The notes below the pieces were generated by a model. The model ran no database searches and was not told where the DNA came from. It was given only the letters and a program-made list of their open reading frames with translations. A program made the translations under genes and the position numbers. Positions 1 through 8,077 of a stretch of 28,539 bases of DNA are shown here, one piece after another. This DNA comes from Deltaproteobacteria bacterium UBA2385 (lineage in GTDB: Bacteria; Myxococcota_A; UBA796; UBA2385): assembly GCA_002343455.1 (NCBI GenBank), contig DDSR01000290.1, forward strand, positions 23,552 through 52,090, written 5' to 3'. Each line of letters starts with the position of its first letter. Within the stretch, counting starts at the first letter, position 1.

Positions 1-127
1 GGCGGCCACCATCCCGCTGCTGCTCGACGAGGCCGTGCGCGGGGGCCGCCTGGTCCCCGGCATGAAGACCTGCCTTGTCGCCTTCGGCTCCGGGTTCACC
101 TGGGGCTCCGCCATCGTGGACTGGTAG
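1..127 (+). CDS. fabH: 3-oxoacyl-ACP synthase III (FabH-like), C-terminal fragment
   Basis: Only the last 41 codons are in the window; the gene begins upstream. The residues end in [14 protein letters not shown] followed by TAG, which matches the conserved C-terminal strand of ketoacyl-ACP synthase III enzymes, where a Gly-rich FGxGxTWGS segment shapes the active-site floor. The preceding [17 protein letters not shown] segment also fits the family, in which a short helix and a Gly turn precede the last strand. Members condense an acyl-CoA starter with malonyl-ACP, or act as related condensing or acyl-transfer enzymes. The catalytic Cys, His and Asn lie outside the window, so housekeeping FabH cannot be told from a specialised paralogue. 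The next gene starts 8 bases after the stop, so the two are probably co-transcribed. Confidence 0.85.
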   Translation, partial: AATIPLLLDEAVRGGRLVPGMKTCLVAFGSGFTWGSAIVDW

Positions 128-135
128 GAGAACCC

Positions 136-1482
136 ATGTCGATCGATCTTGACGCCATCCTCGCGAGCCAGGGCCCCGGCCTGCTCGACCTCGCCGTGCA
201 AGGCCCCATGGCCGAGATGAAGGGCTCGACGATCCTGGGCATCGCCGCCCAGGTCCGCCGCCTGAAGGCCGAGGGGCAAGAGGTCTGCGACCTGACGGTC
301 GGGGACTTCTCCCCCCAGCACTTCCGCATCCCCAGCGAGCTGAGCGAGGAGATCGCGGTCGCCCTGGCGGCCGGGCACACCAACTATCCGCCGGCCGACG
401 GTGTCCCCGAGCTGAAGGCGGCCATCGTCCGCCTCTACGAGCGGCGCCTGGGGCTGAAGTTCAGCCCGGACTGGGTCTGCGTCGCCAGCGGGGCCCGCCC
501 GCCGATCTACGCGGCCTGGCGGCTGTTCACCTTGCCCGGCGATCGCACGCTCAGCAGCTTGCCGATGTGGAACGTCGGCTACTACGCCCAGCTCTGCCAG
601 ACCCGGCACGAGTTCCTCCACACCCAGGCCCAGCACGGCTTCTTCCCGACGGTTGAGCAGGTGCGCCAGGCGCTCCCCGGGGCCCGCCTGCTGGCTTTGA
701 ACAGCCCGCTCAACCCCACCGGCACGGCGATCGATCGCGATGTGATCGAGGGCATCGCCCGCGCCCTGGTGGACGAGAACCGCCGCCGCCTGGGGACCGG
801 GCAGCCGCCCTGCATCCTGCTCTACGACCAGGTCTACTGGCTGCTGCCCAGCCCGGGGGTGCAGCACCACAACCCGGTCAGCCTCGTGCCGGAGTGCGCG
901 CCCTGGGTGGTCCACGTCGACGCGATCAGCAAGTGTTTCGCCGCCACCGGGCTGCGGGTCGGCTGGGCGGTCCTGCCCCCGGCCCTGCAGGGCCCGATGA
1001 AGAGCCTGATCGGCCACATCGGCGCCTGGGCCCCCCGGCCCGAGCAGCTCGCCACCGCCCGGCTGCTGGACCGGCCCGAGCGCACCGAGGCGGCCCTGGA
1101 CGCGCTGCGTGGGCAGCTCGACGCGCGCCTCAGCCTCGCCTACTCCGCCATCGCGGCGATGGAGGCCGAGGGCCTGCCGGTGCACGCGGTCAAGCCGCAG
1201 GGCGCCCTCTACCTCTCGCTGCGGGTCGACCTGATCGGTCGAGGGCTCGAAGGGTGGAGCTTCCAGGACAACGAGTCCATCCGCCGCTGGCTGATCGAGG
1301 AGGCCGGCGTCGCCGTCGTGCCCTTCCAGGCCTTCGACATGGAGGACGAGAGCGGCTGGTTCCGGATGAGCGTCGGGGCCGTCGGCCTGGACGAGCTGGG
1401 GGCGGCCATGACGCGGCTTCACGAGGCCGTTCGTCGCAGATTCGGCGCCGCCGCCCCTGGACAGCGGGGCGACCTCGGGTAG
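136..1482 (+). CDS. PLP-dependent aminotransferase, class I/II (fold type I)
   Basis: A 448-residue protein starting at an ATG with AGGAG a few bases upstream. Seen in the sequence: the SPLNPTG motif (residues 190-196), the Asp/Tyr pair that holds the cofactor ring in LLYDQVYW (D231, Y234), the Schiff-base lysine in DAISKCFAATGLRVGW (K266), and the C-terminal substrate-carboxylate arginine in WFRMSVG. These are the hallmarks of aspartate-aminotransferase-like enzymes, which swap amino and keto groups in the cytoplasm. The length is slightly above the usual 390-430 because of an N-terminal extension of about 25 residues and a basic C-terminal tail. The substrate is not evident. It follows the FabH-like gene by 8 bases and precedes the frataxin gene by 22, suggesting one transcript; the link with FabH might mean a specialised pathway, but that is inference. 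Confidence 0.9.
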   Translation: MSIDLDAILASQGPGLLDLAVQGPMAEMKGSTILGIAAQVRRLKAEGQEVCDLTVGDFSPQHFRIPSELSEEIAVALAAGHTNYPPADGVPELKAAIVRLYERRLGLKFSPDWVCVASGARPPIYAAWRLFTLPGDRTLSSLPMWNVGYYAQLCQTRHEFLHTQAQHGFFPTVEQVRQALPGARLLALNSPLNPTGTAIDRDVIEGIARALVDENRRRLGTGQPPCILLYDQVYWLLPSPGVQHHNPVSLVPECAPWVVHVDAISKCFAATGLRVGWAVLPPALQGPMKSLIGHIGAWAPRPEQLATARLLDRPERTEAALDALRGQLDARLSLAYSAIAAMEAEGLPVHAVKPQGALYLSLRVDLIGRGLEGWSFQDNESIRRWLIEEAGVAVVPFQAFDMEDESGWFRMSVGAVGLDELGAAMTRLHEAVRRRFGAAAPGQRGDLG

Positions 1483-1504
1483 ACCGCGGCCACAGGAGGC
1501 AGCC

Positions 1505-1843
1505 ATGCCCAGAGGTGACTTCGAGTCCGAGTCGGACTTCCGCAGCGTCGTCGACGCCCTGCTCAAGGAGCTGCTGGTCCAGCTCGACGAGTGCGACCCG
1601 GACCTGCTCGACCCGGCGATGACCACCGGGAACCTGGTGCTGCGCTTCGAGTCCGGCGCCACCTTCGTGCTCAGTCAGCAGGCGCCCACGCACGAGCTCT
1701 GGCTCTCGGCCAACCTGCGGGCCTGGCACTTCGTACACGAGGGCGGGGTCTGGGTCGAGCGGGACACGGGCGAGGACATGCTGGCCCTGCTCTCGCGCCT
1801 GATCGGCGAGAAGCTGGGGCAGCCCCTGGCCCTGCGGGCGTGA
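1505..1843 (+). CDS. cyaY: Frataxin/CyaY-family iron-binding protein
   Basis: A 112-residue protein, close to the usual size of bacterial CyaY (about 106). It has an acidic N-terminal helix (many Asp/Glu in residues 4-40), then the beta-sheet signature: NLVLRFESGATFVLSQQ, PTHELWLSA, AWHF and GGVWVERDTGED, and a closing helix ending in Leu/Arg. This order matches E. coli CyaY (GGVLTITFENGSK, QEPLHQVWLA, YHF, GDEWICDRSGE). Family members bind iron through the acidic ridge and modulate iron-sulfur cluster assembly by the IscS cysteine desulfurase in the cytoplasm. AGGAGG sits just upstream of the ATG. There is no isc or suf gene nearby, so the neighbourhood does not add to the functional case. 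Confidence 0.85.
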   Translation: MPRGDFESESDFRSVVDALLKELLVQLDECDPDLLDPAMTTGNLVLRFESGATFVLSQQAPTHELWLSANLRAWHFVHEGGVWVERDTGEDMLALLSRLIGEKLGQPLALRA

Positions 1844-1892
1844 GCGGGGCGTCCGCAAGTCAGACCCGGGTCAACCCGATTATCATCGCCTC

Positions 1893-4800
1893 GTGAAGAA
1901 CCTCGCGCCGCTGCCTGTGCTGCCGGACCGCTACCGACCGCTGGCGGTGCTGGGCGAGGGCGCGACGGGCACGGTCTACCGGGCGGACGACCGGGTGCTG
2001 GGCGTGGATGTGGCCGTCAAGGTCGTGCGGCCCAACCTCGCCATGCACGCCCGCTTCCGCGCGCGTTTTGCCCGCGAGGTGGCCCTCTCCTCCCAGGTCG
2101 TGCACCCTCGCCTGGTCCCGGTGCACGACACCGGCCGGCTGCCCGACGGGCGGCCCTTCGTCGCCCTGGCCTACGCCGACGGGGGCAGCCTCTCCAACCT
2201 GATGCGCCGGGAGCCGGGCCTCTCCGAGGGCCTGCGCCTGATCGACCAGGTGCTCGACGCGCTGGCGGCCCTGCACGCCCGCGGCGTGCTCCACCAGGAT
2301 CTCAAGCCGGCCAATGTGCTGCTGCGCACCAGCCATCCCGGGCAGGTCGACGCCTGGGTCGCCGATCTGGGCGTCGCGGCGGCCCTGTCCGAGCTGGCGA
2401 TGAACAAGCGCTCCATCTCCGGCACGCCCACCTGGATGGCGCCCGAGCAGCTCACCGGGGCGCACCACGAGCTGGGCCCCTGGACCGATCTCTACGCCGT
2501 CGGGCTCATCCTGCTGGCCCTGCTGGCCGGGATGCCCGGCGGGGACGCCGCCGACCGCAAGGCCATGCTCGATCGCCGCCTGGAGCGGCCGCCGGACATG
2601 CCCGAGAACGCCCCGCCCAAGGTGGCCGAGGTGATCCGCAACCTGCTCGATCCGGATCCGCGCCAGCGCTACGACCGGGCGGCCGACGTCCGGCGGGCCC
2701 TGCGGCTGGCCTCGGCGGGCCTGGCCGATCAGCCCCTGCTGGGCGCCCTGGGCGAGGGCGGGGACACCGCCGACACGGTCGGCCCCGGCAACACCAGCTT
2801 CGACCAGAGCATCCTGCCCGAGGCGCAGGAGGCCATCGTCGTCTCGCGGCGCTCGACCCCGGTCGCCGGCAGCGCGCCTCGCTGGAACCAGGTCCAGCCC
2901 GAGCGCATGCCCCTGCGACCGCCGGCCTCGCGCGGCCTGGGCGCCAGCTCCCGCACCAGCCTGGGCCTCTTCGCCCTGCGCGATCCCCCCATGGTCGCCC
3001 GCGAGCCGCTGCGCCGCCTGCTCTGGCAGAAGGCCCGGGAGACCATCCAGTCCGCGCGGCCCCAGGTCGTGCTGGTCGTCGGGGCCACCGGCTCGGGCAA
3101 GAGCCGGGTCGTCGAGAGCGTCGTCGACGGGCTGGAGGAGGGGGGCTTCATGGAGGCCTTCTGGCTGCGCTACCACCGCCCGGCCGGCGGCGACGACGGC
3201 TACCGCGGCGCGGTGCGGGAGATCCTGGCGCCCTGGAACGACACCCGCCCGCGGGTCGAAGCGCGGCTGCAGCGCTGGCTGGCCCGCGATCAGCAGGTGG
3301 CCCCGGCGGCCGTCGCCAACGAGGCCAGCGTCCTGGCGCGCTGGTGCGGCTACGTCCAGACCGGAGAGGAGCCGGTCAACGCCGCCGTCGGCCTCGCCTT
3401 CCTGTACCGCCACATCGACGCCCGCGCCTGGAGAGGCGGCACCTGCCTCGTGCTGGAGGACGTCCACAATTGCCGGGCCGAGGGCGACGGCCTCGCCATC
3501 TGCGACGCCATCTTGTCGGAGAGCGTCGGGCGCCGGCCGGTGGTGGTCTTCGCCACGGTCAGCGCCCAGGCCATCGAGGAGGACCCCCTCCTGGCCCGCC
3601 AGATCAGCTCCCTGATCGCCCGCGGCGCCTTGCAGGTCAACTGCTCCCGGCTCTCCGTCGCCCAGATGGAGCAGCTGCTGATCATGTCCCTCAACCTCGC
3701 GCCCGCCCTGGCGGCCGAGATCGCCCCGGCCTGCGAGGGCAGCCCCTCCTTCGCCATGCTCCTGCTGCGCGACTGGGCCGCCCGGGGGCTGCTGACCCGC
3801 AACAGCGACATGCACTTCGTCCTGCGCGACGATCTGCGCCCGGCGCTGGTCCTGGCCCCCGACTACATCACCCTCTGCGAGCGGCGCATGTCGGGCGCGC
3901 TGGCCTGCTGCGAGGACCCCGACGCCGCCGGCGCGGCCCTGGCGGCGACCGCGCTGGCGGGGCAGGTGCCGCCGGTCAGCCTGATTCAGGACGTCCACCC
4001 CGAGGGCCTCGACGCCCTGCTGGCGACCGGCCTGCTCAGCCAGCGGGGCTGGCGCCTCGCCTTCGAGCACCCCTCGATGCGCGACCTGGCGCTCACCGCC
4101 GCCCAGAAGCGCCCCGACCTCCACATCCTGCACCGCCAGCTCGCCGACGCCTGGGAGGCGCTCGGCAAGCGCACCGGGGTCGAGGTCAACCGCCCTCTGG
4201 GCGAGCACCGCCTGCTGGCGGCGATGCCCACCGCCGCCCTGGGCCCGCTGCTGCAGGCCTCTCGCGGCGCGCTGGTCGAGGGCCGCCTCTCCCTCTCCTT
4301 GGAGAGCGCCCGCTTCGCCATCGAGGCCGCCGATCGGGTCGGCGCCCTGCCCGGGCGGGTCCAGGCCCGGCGGCAGGTGGTCGAGGCCCTGCTGGACCTG
4401 GATCGTGCGGCCGAGGCGGGGCGGGTCCTGGGCGAGACCTGGAAGCTCGGCCACATCGACCGGGCCACCACGGCGCACCTGCGGGTGCAAGAGGCGCGGG
4501 TGGCGATGGAGTCCGGCGATCTGCTGCGCGCCCGGCGCCTGCTGGAGAACGCCGCCCTGGCCTTCCAGGCCACCCGCGACTGGGTCGGGCAGGTCGACGC
4601 CGCGCACTGCCAGGGGGTGCTGGCCCGCCTCGAAGCCCGACCCGACGAGGCCGCCGACCACTACGCCCAGATGCTGCGCCTCAACCGCAGCGACCTGCGC
4701 CGCGAGGCCGTCGCCCTCTTCGGGCTGGTCGAGTCGAGCATCGCCGCCGGTCGCCTCAAGGGCATCGACCGCACCGTCGAGCGCCTGCGCATGGTCGCCC

Positions 4801-5732
4801 GCGAGAGCGGCGACACCCGCAACATCGCCCAGGCCACCTTCGCCGGGGGCCTGCTGCACCTGCGGCGGCGCAACCTCCAAGACGCCGAGCGCTACTTCCT
4901 CACCGCCCGGGCCCTCGCCGCCACGCTCGGCGCCGACAACCTGCTGCTGGCCTGCCTCAGCCACCTCGCCGAGATCAGCCGTTACCGCGGGGACGACGCC
5001 GACGCCGAAGAGACCCTCCGCGTCGCCGCCCGGCTGGCCACCGAGCGCGGCTGGCTGGTCCACGCCGCCACCAGCCGCATCCAGCTGGGCCTGCTGGCCC
5101 TGGTCCGCCGCGCCGACCGCCTCGCCCACATCGAGATCGCCCGCGCCGAGAAGAACCTCGCCGCCCACCCGCACCACCTCGGCTGGATCTCCATCTCGGT
5201 CGTGCGCGCCCTGTGGTTCGCCGAGGACGGCGACGCCGAGGCCTGCCGCCAGAGCTGGTCCCGGGCCCGGAAGCTGGGGCTGGGCCGCATGGCGACCCCC
5301 GACCTGTGGATCCCCCTGGAGCGGCTGGCGGCGGTGGCGACCGGCCGGGGCTGGAGCGATCTCTCGGCCGAGGCCCTGGGCTTCAGCCGGGGCAGCGGCG
5401 GCGAGGGCGCCTCGGACGCGGTCGAGGCCGTCGAGGTCGAGGACGTCGAGGACCTGGAGAGCGTCGGCAGCGTGGAGCTCAGCCCCGCGCGGCCGGGCGA
5501 CGACGAGCCCAGCGTGATCGAGGCCCTGGACGACGAGGAGCTGAGCAGCTCCTCGCTGGTCAGCGTGCTGCCCTTCTCGACCGACCCCGACGACCTCCCG
5601 ACCATGGCCCAGCGCCGCCACCCGCTGCCGATCCCGCGCAAGAAGCCCGCGGTCGAGGACGAGGTCACCCTGCGGCAGGCGCGCTCGGACGATCTCCCGC
5701 CGCCGCCGCGCCGCCGGGACGGATCGTCCTAG
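1893..5732 (+). CDS. Ser/Thr protein kinase fused to P-loop ATPase and helical-repeat region
   Basis: A 1279-residue protein. Residues 13-275 form a protein kinase: Gly loop GEGATGTVY (21-29), ATP lysine in VAVKVV (K43), catalytic loop HQDLKPAN (D136), metal site as DLG rather than DFG (D158), and GTPTWMAPEQ. HQD replaces the usual HRD, so it is a non-RD kinase, often independent of activation-loop phosphorylation. A Pro-rich linker leads to an AAA/STAND-like ATPase with Walker A GATGSGKS (around residues 397-404) and Walker B TCLVLEDVHN (around 518-527). Residues from about 760 to 1150 are Ala/Leu-rich helical repeats of TPR type. The tail is acidic with a Val-Glu-Asp run. This resembles the kinase-ATPase-TPR signalling proteins common in myxobacteria, probably acting in the cytoplasm. 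The GTG start has no visible Shine-Dalgarno sequence. The target is unknown. Confidence 0.9.
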   Translation: MKNLAPLPVLPDRYRPLAVLGEGATGTVYRADDRVLGVDVAVKVVRPNLAMHARFRARFAREVALSSQVVHPRLVPVHDTGRLPDGRPFVALAYADGGSLSNLMRREPGLSEGLRLIDQVLDALAALHARGVLHQDLKPANVLLRTSHPGQVDAWVADLGVAAALSELAMNKRSISGTPTWMAPEQLTGAHHELGPWTDLYAVGLILLALLAGMPGGDAADRKAMLDRRLERPPDMPENAPPKVAEVIRNLLDPDPRQRYDRAADVRRALRLASAGLADQPLLGALGEGGDTADTVGPGNTSFDQSILPEAQEAIVVSRRSTPVAGSAPRWNQVQPERMPLRPPASRGLGASSRTSLGLFALRDPPMVAREPLRRLLWQKARETIQSARPQVVLVVGATGSGKSRVVESVVDGLEEGGFMEAFWLRYHRPAGGDDGYRGAVREILAPWNDTRPRVEARLQRWLARDQQVAPAAVANEASVLARWCGYVQTGEEPVNAAVGLAFLYRHIDARAWRGGTCLVLEDVHNCRAEGDGLAICDAILSESVGRRPVVVFATVSAQAIEEDPLLARQISSLIARGALQVNCSRLSVAQMEQLLIMSLNLAPALAAEIAPACEGSPSFAMLLLRDWAARGLLTRNSDMHFVLRDDLRPALVLAPDYITLCERRMSGALACCEDPDAAGAALAATALAGQVPPVSLIQDVHPEGLDALLATGLLSQRGWRLAFEHPSMRDLALTAAQKRPDLHILHRQLADAWEALGKRTGVEVNRPLGEHRLLAAMPTAALGPLLQASRGALVEGRLSLSLESARFAIEAADRVGALPGRVQARRQVVEALLDLDRAAEAGRVLGETWKLGHIDRATTAHLRVQEARVAMESGDLLRARRLLENAALAFQATRDWVGQVDAAHCQGVLARLEARPDEAADHYAQMLRLNRSDLRREAVALFGLVESSIAAGRLKGIDRTVERLRMVARESGDTRNIAQATFAGGLLHLRRRNLQDAERYFLTARALAATLGADNLLLACLSHLAEISRYRGDDADAEETLRVAARLATERGWLVHAATSRIQLGLLALVRRADRLAHIEIARAEKNLAAHPHHLGWISISVVRALWFAEDGDAEACRQSWSRARKLGLGRMATPDLWIPLERLAAVATGRGWSDLSAEALGFSRGSGGEGASDAVEAVEVEDVEDLESVGSVELSPARPGDDEPSVIEALDDEELSSSSLVSVLPFSTDPDDLPTMAQRRHPLPIPRKKPAVEDEVTLRQARSDDLPPPPRRRDGSS

Positions 5733-5800
5733 CCGAGACATTTCGAGATGCCTCGTGACCCCGCGTTTCCCCCATGGCGCCTACTCTGGAGAGGCACCTG

Positions 5801-5805
5801 GGAGG
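5801..5805 (+). promoter_or_regulatory. Shine-Dalgarno that selects the start of the second kinase
   Basis: GGAGG lies 6 bases before the ATG at 5812. A longer in-frame reading could begin at a GTG at 5755, but that has no such site and adds 19 residues before the kinase fold without any recognisable feature. Confidence 0.7.
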
Positions 5806-5811
5806 ACCGCC

Positions 5812-7554
5812 ATGCAGCCTGGCGCCACCGTCGGCCGATTCGAGATCGAAGAACCTCTTGGCCAGGGCGGGATGGCCACGGTCTTCAAGGTCCGGCATCG
5901 CCAGCTGGACTCGGTCTACGCCATGAAGCTGCTCAAGGTGGCGCACCCGAGCATGGCGCGGCGGCTGATGCAGGAGGGGCGGATCCAGGCCCGGCTGCGG
6001 CACCCGAACATCGTCAACGTGATCGACGTGGTCGAGCACGAGGGGCTGATCGGGCTGCTTTTGGAGTTCGTCCAGGGAGGGAGCCTGGAGGAGAGCCTGC
6101 GCGACGGTCCGATGGAGCTCGCCGACGCGCTAATGGTTTTCCGACAGATCCTGGCGGGGGTCGGGGCGGCCCACGCTGCCGGGGTCACCCACCGCGACCT
6201 CAAGCCCGCCAACATCCTGCTGACGGTCCAGGACGAGGCCGTGGTCGCCAAGGTCACCGACTTCGGCATCGCCAAGGTGCTCCACGAGAGCGAGCCCAGC
6301 CCGCGCACCCGGGCGGGCGTCGCGATGGGCACCCCCGGCTACATGGCGCCCGAGCAGATCAGCAACTCCGCGGGCGTCGACCACCGCGCCGACATCTTCG
6401 CCCTGGGGGCGCTGCTCTACGAGATGCTGACCGGCGAGGCGCCCTACGCCGACGACGACGCGCTGGCGGCCATGAACCGCACGATGGCCGGTCGCTATCG
6501 ACCCCTCTCCGAGCGCCTGCCGGCCTTGCCGCCCGAGGTGGAGCAGACGGTCGCGCGGGCGCTCTCGCCGCGCCGCGAGGAGCGCTTCGAGGACTGCGCG
6601 AGCATGGCGCGGGCCCTCTCCGGCCTGGCCGTCGCCCCTGCGATGGACTCGCCGGCTGCGGGGCCCGAGGGGCACGACCGGGCCGCTCGCATCCGGCGGA
6701 GCTTCGAGGAGGCGCTGAGCTCGCCGACCCTGGCGCCCCCGCCGGAGGAGCCGCCCGAGCGCTCCACCCGCGCCACCTGGCAGGAGCCGCGGGTCACCGG
6801 TCCGGGCCAGCTCAGCCTGGTGGACCCCGAGCTGGAGGAGGATCAGCCGACCACCGATACGCTGGCCGCCTCGCCCCCGCCGCGCTCGGGCCTGGTCCGG
6901 GCGGCGCACCCGGCCGAGGCCCCTGCCGAGACCCCTACCGAGGCCACCGAGCGGGAGAGGAGCGAGCGGGAGCGTCGCGAGCGGGCCCGGGCCGCGGAGG
7001 AGGACAGCCCGGTCAACAGTCGGGACGCCGCCGACATGATGGGGGAGCTCTTCTGGACGATGGTCCGGGCGACCGCCTGGGGGCTGATGCGGACCGCCAA
7101 GTACGGGGGCATCCCCGCCCTGCTGGTCTTGATCCTGGCCTGGCTGGTCGGCTCGCAGTCCGCGGATCAGCTCCAGCAGATCCGCTCCGAGCGGGACAGC
7201 CGCGCTCTGGCCATGAACCGCTCGATGGACGAGGGCCTCGAGCTGGTTCCGGTCCTGGTGGAGTCCGGGGCCAACCCCACCCTCCTCAGCAGCCTGCAAC
7301 GCAACTACGAAGAGGCCCCCTCGCCCGAGGCCCGGGTTGAGGCGGCGCGGGAGCTCTCCAGCGTGATGACCCAGCAGCTCGCGCAGATCCCGATGCCCTC
7401 GACCCCCGAAGAGATTGAACAGCGGCGAGAGCTGGAGGCCCACCTGGCCCGGCTCGATCGGGACGCCGCCCGCTTCGCCGAGAGCGAGCGACGATACGAG
7501 GCGGCCGAGAAGACCATCGGCGCGCGCCTGGCCCGCATCACCGGCCAGACCTGA
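5812..7554 (+). CDS. Membrane-anchored Ser/Thr protein kinase
   Basis: A 580-residue protein. Residues 9-275 are a complete Hanks-type kinase: GQGGMATVF (17-25), ATP lysine in YAMKLL (K39), HRDLKPAN (D129), DFG (D150), and [10 protein letters not shown]. All catalytic residues are present, and it is an RD kinase, unlike its upstream neighbour. A Pro/Glu-rich juxtamembrane linker of about 150 residues follows, then one hydrophobic segment around residues 430-448 ([13 protein letters not shown]). The rest, to 580, is a charged helical domain rich in Glu, Arg and Ala that probably forms a coiled coil outside the membrane as a sensor. This layout is typical of PknB-like receptor kinases, but there are no PASTA repeats. 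It follows the first kinase by 79 bases; the pair may be a signalling unit. It ends 5 bases from the convergent regulator gene. Confidence 0.92.
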   Translation: MQPGATVGRFEIEEPLGQGGMATVFKVRHRQLDSVYAMKLLKVAHPSMARRLMQEGRIQARLRHPNIVNVIDVVEHEGLIGLLLEFVQGGSLEESLRDGPMELADALMVFRQILAGVGAAHAAGVTHRDLKPANILLTVQDEAVVAKVTDFGIAKVLHESEPSPRTRAGVAMGTPGYMAPEQISNSAGVDHRADIFALGALLYEMLTGEAPYADDDALAAMNRTMAGRYRPLSERLPALPPEVEQTVARALSPRREERFEDCASMARALSGLAVAPAMDSPAAGPEGHDRAARIRRSFEEALSSPTLAPPPEEPPERSTRATWQEPRVTGPGQLSLVDPELEEDQPTTDTLAASPPPRSGLVRAAHPAEAPAETPTEATERERSERERRERARAAEEDSPVNSRDAADMMGELFWTMVRATAWGLMRTAKYGGIPALLVLILAWLVGSQSADQLQQIRSERDSRALAMNRSMDEGLELVPVLVESGANPTLLSSLQRNYEEAPSPEARVEAARELSSVMTQQLAQIPMPSTPEEIEQRRELEAHLARLDRDAARFAESERRYEAAEKTIGARLARITGQT

Positions 7555-7559
7555 CCGGC

Positions 7560-8066
7560 TCAGCTCCCCGCGGGGATGACCCCGGCGGCGATCGCCCGCG
7601 CCGCCGCGGCCGCGCGGGTGCGGACCCCCAGCTTCTCCAGGATGTGCTCCATATGGGTGCGCACCGTCGAGGCCGACATCTTCAGGCTGCGGGCGATGCG
7701 GGGGTTGGTGTAGCCGCGGGCCACCAGGGCCAGGACCTCGCGCTCGCGGGGGGTCAGGCGCTCATCCTGGTCCGCGCCGCTGGGCAGCGGGACCATCGTG
7801 ATCACCCGCAGCTCGCCCGTAGCGGTGCAGACCAGGCGGTAGCTGTCCCCGGCGACGCGCACCGCGCCATGATCCCGCTGCGGCTTGCCCGCCAGCTCGG
7901 CCGCGCAGGTCGCTGTGCAGATGCGGGAGGCCTCGCCCGTCAGCGCGTCGACCGCCGCCCGGCAGCGCATCCCCTCCCGGGTGTGCAGCAGCTTCAGCGC
8001 CTCGTCGCTGCCGGCGATGATCTCGCCCTGCGCGTCGGTGACGAGGTTCAGGATCTCCTTGGGCAT
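7560..8066 (-). CDS. LuxR-type response regulator with Cys-containing N-terminal sensor domain
   Basis: A 168-residue protein, last in the lipid-like operon. The C-terminal part (about residues 103-166) is a GerE/LuxR helix-turn-helix: LTPREREVLALVARGYTN, then IARSLKMSASTVRTHMEHI and LEKLGVRTR, all diagnostic. The N-terminal 100 residues look like a small PAS-type fold (NLVTDAQGEIIAGSDEALKLL) and hold four cysteines, C35, C50, C54 and C80, with ICTATC giving a CxxxC pair. There is no receiver aspartate pocket. Redox or metal sensing is possible but inferred. The start at 8066 is preferred because AGGAG (8073-8077) sits 6 bases upstream, overlapping the stop of the radical SAM gene; an upstream reading would add 33 residues of no recognisable character. 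It probably controls its own operon. Confidence 0.85.
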   Translation of the reverse strand: MPKEILNLVTDAQGEIIAGSDEALKLLHTREGMRCRAAVDALTGEASRICTATCAAELAGKPQRDHGAVRVAGDSYRLVCTATGELRVITMVPLPSGADQDERLTPREREVLALVARGYTNPRIARSLKMSASTVRTHMEHILEKLGVRTRAAAAARAIAAGVIPAGS

Positions 8067-8072
8067 GGCGTT

Positions 8073-8077
8073 CTCCT
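8073..8077 (-). promoter_or_regulatory. Shine-Dalgarno of the LuxR-type gene
   Basis: On the minus strand the sequence reads TGAGGAGAACGCCATG, so the AGGAG overlaps the TGA stop of the radical SAM gene. This favours the 8066 start and suggests coupled translation. Confidence 0.7.

Noticed and set aside
894..1622. A plus-strand frame overlapping the aminotransferase and frataxin genes
   Set aside because: Its product is Arg/Gly/Pro-rich, as expected from a shifted frame in high-GC DNA, and it crosses two well-supported genes.
1860..5741. A 1293-codon open frame on the minus strand opposite the large kinase
   Set aside because: It is a compositional shadow: the plus strand carries kinase, Walker A and Walker B motifs, while the minus-strand product is Gly/Gln/Ala low-complexity with no motif.
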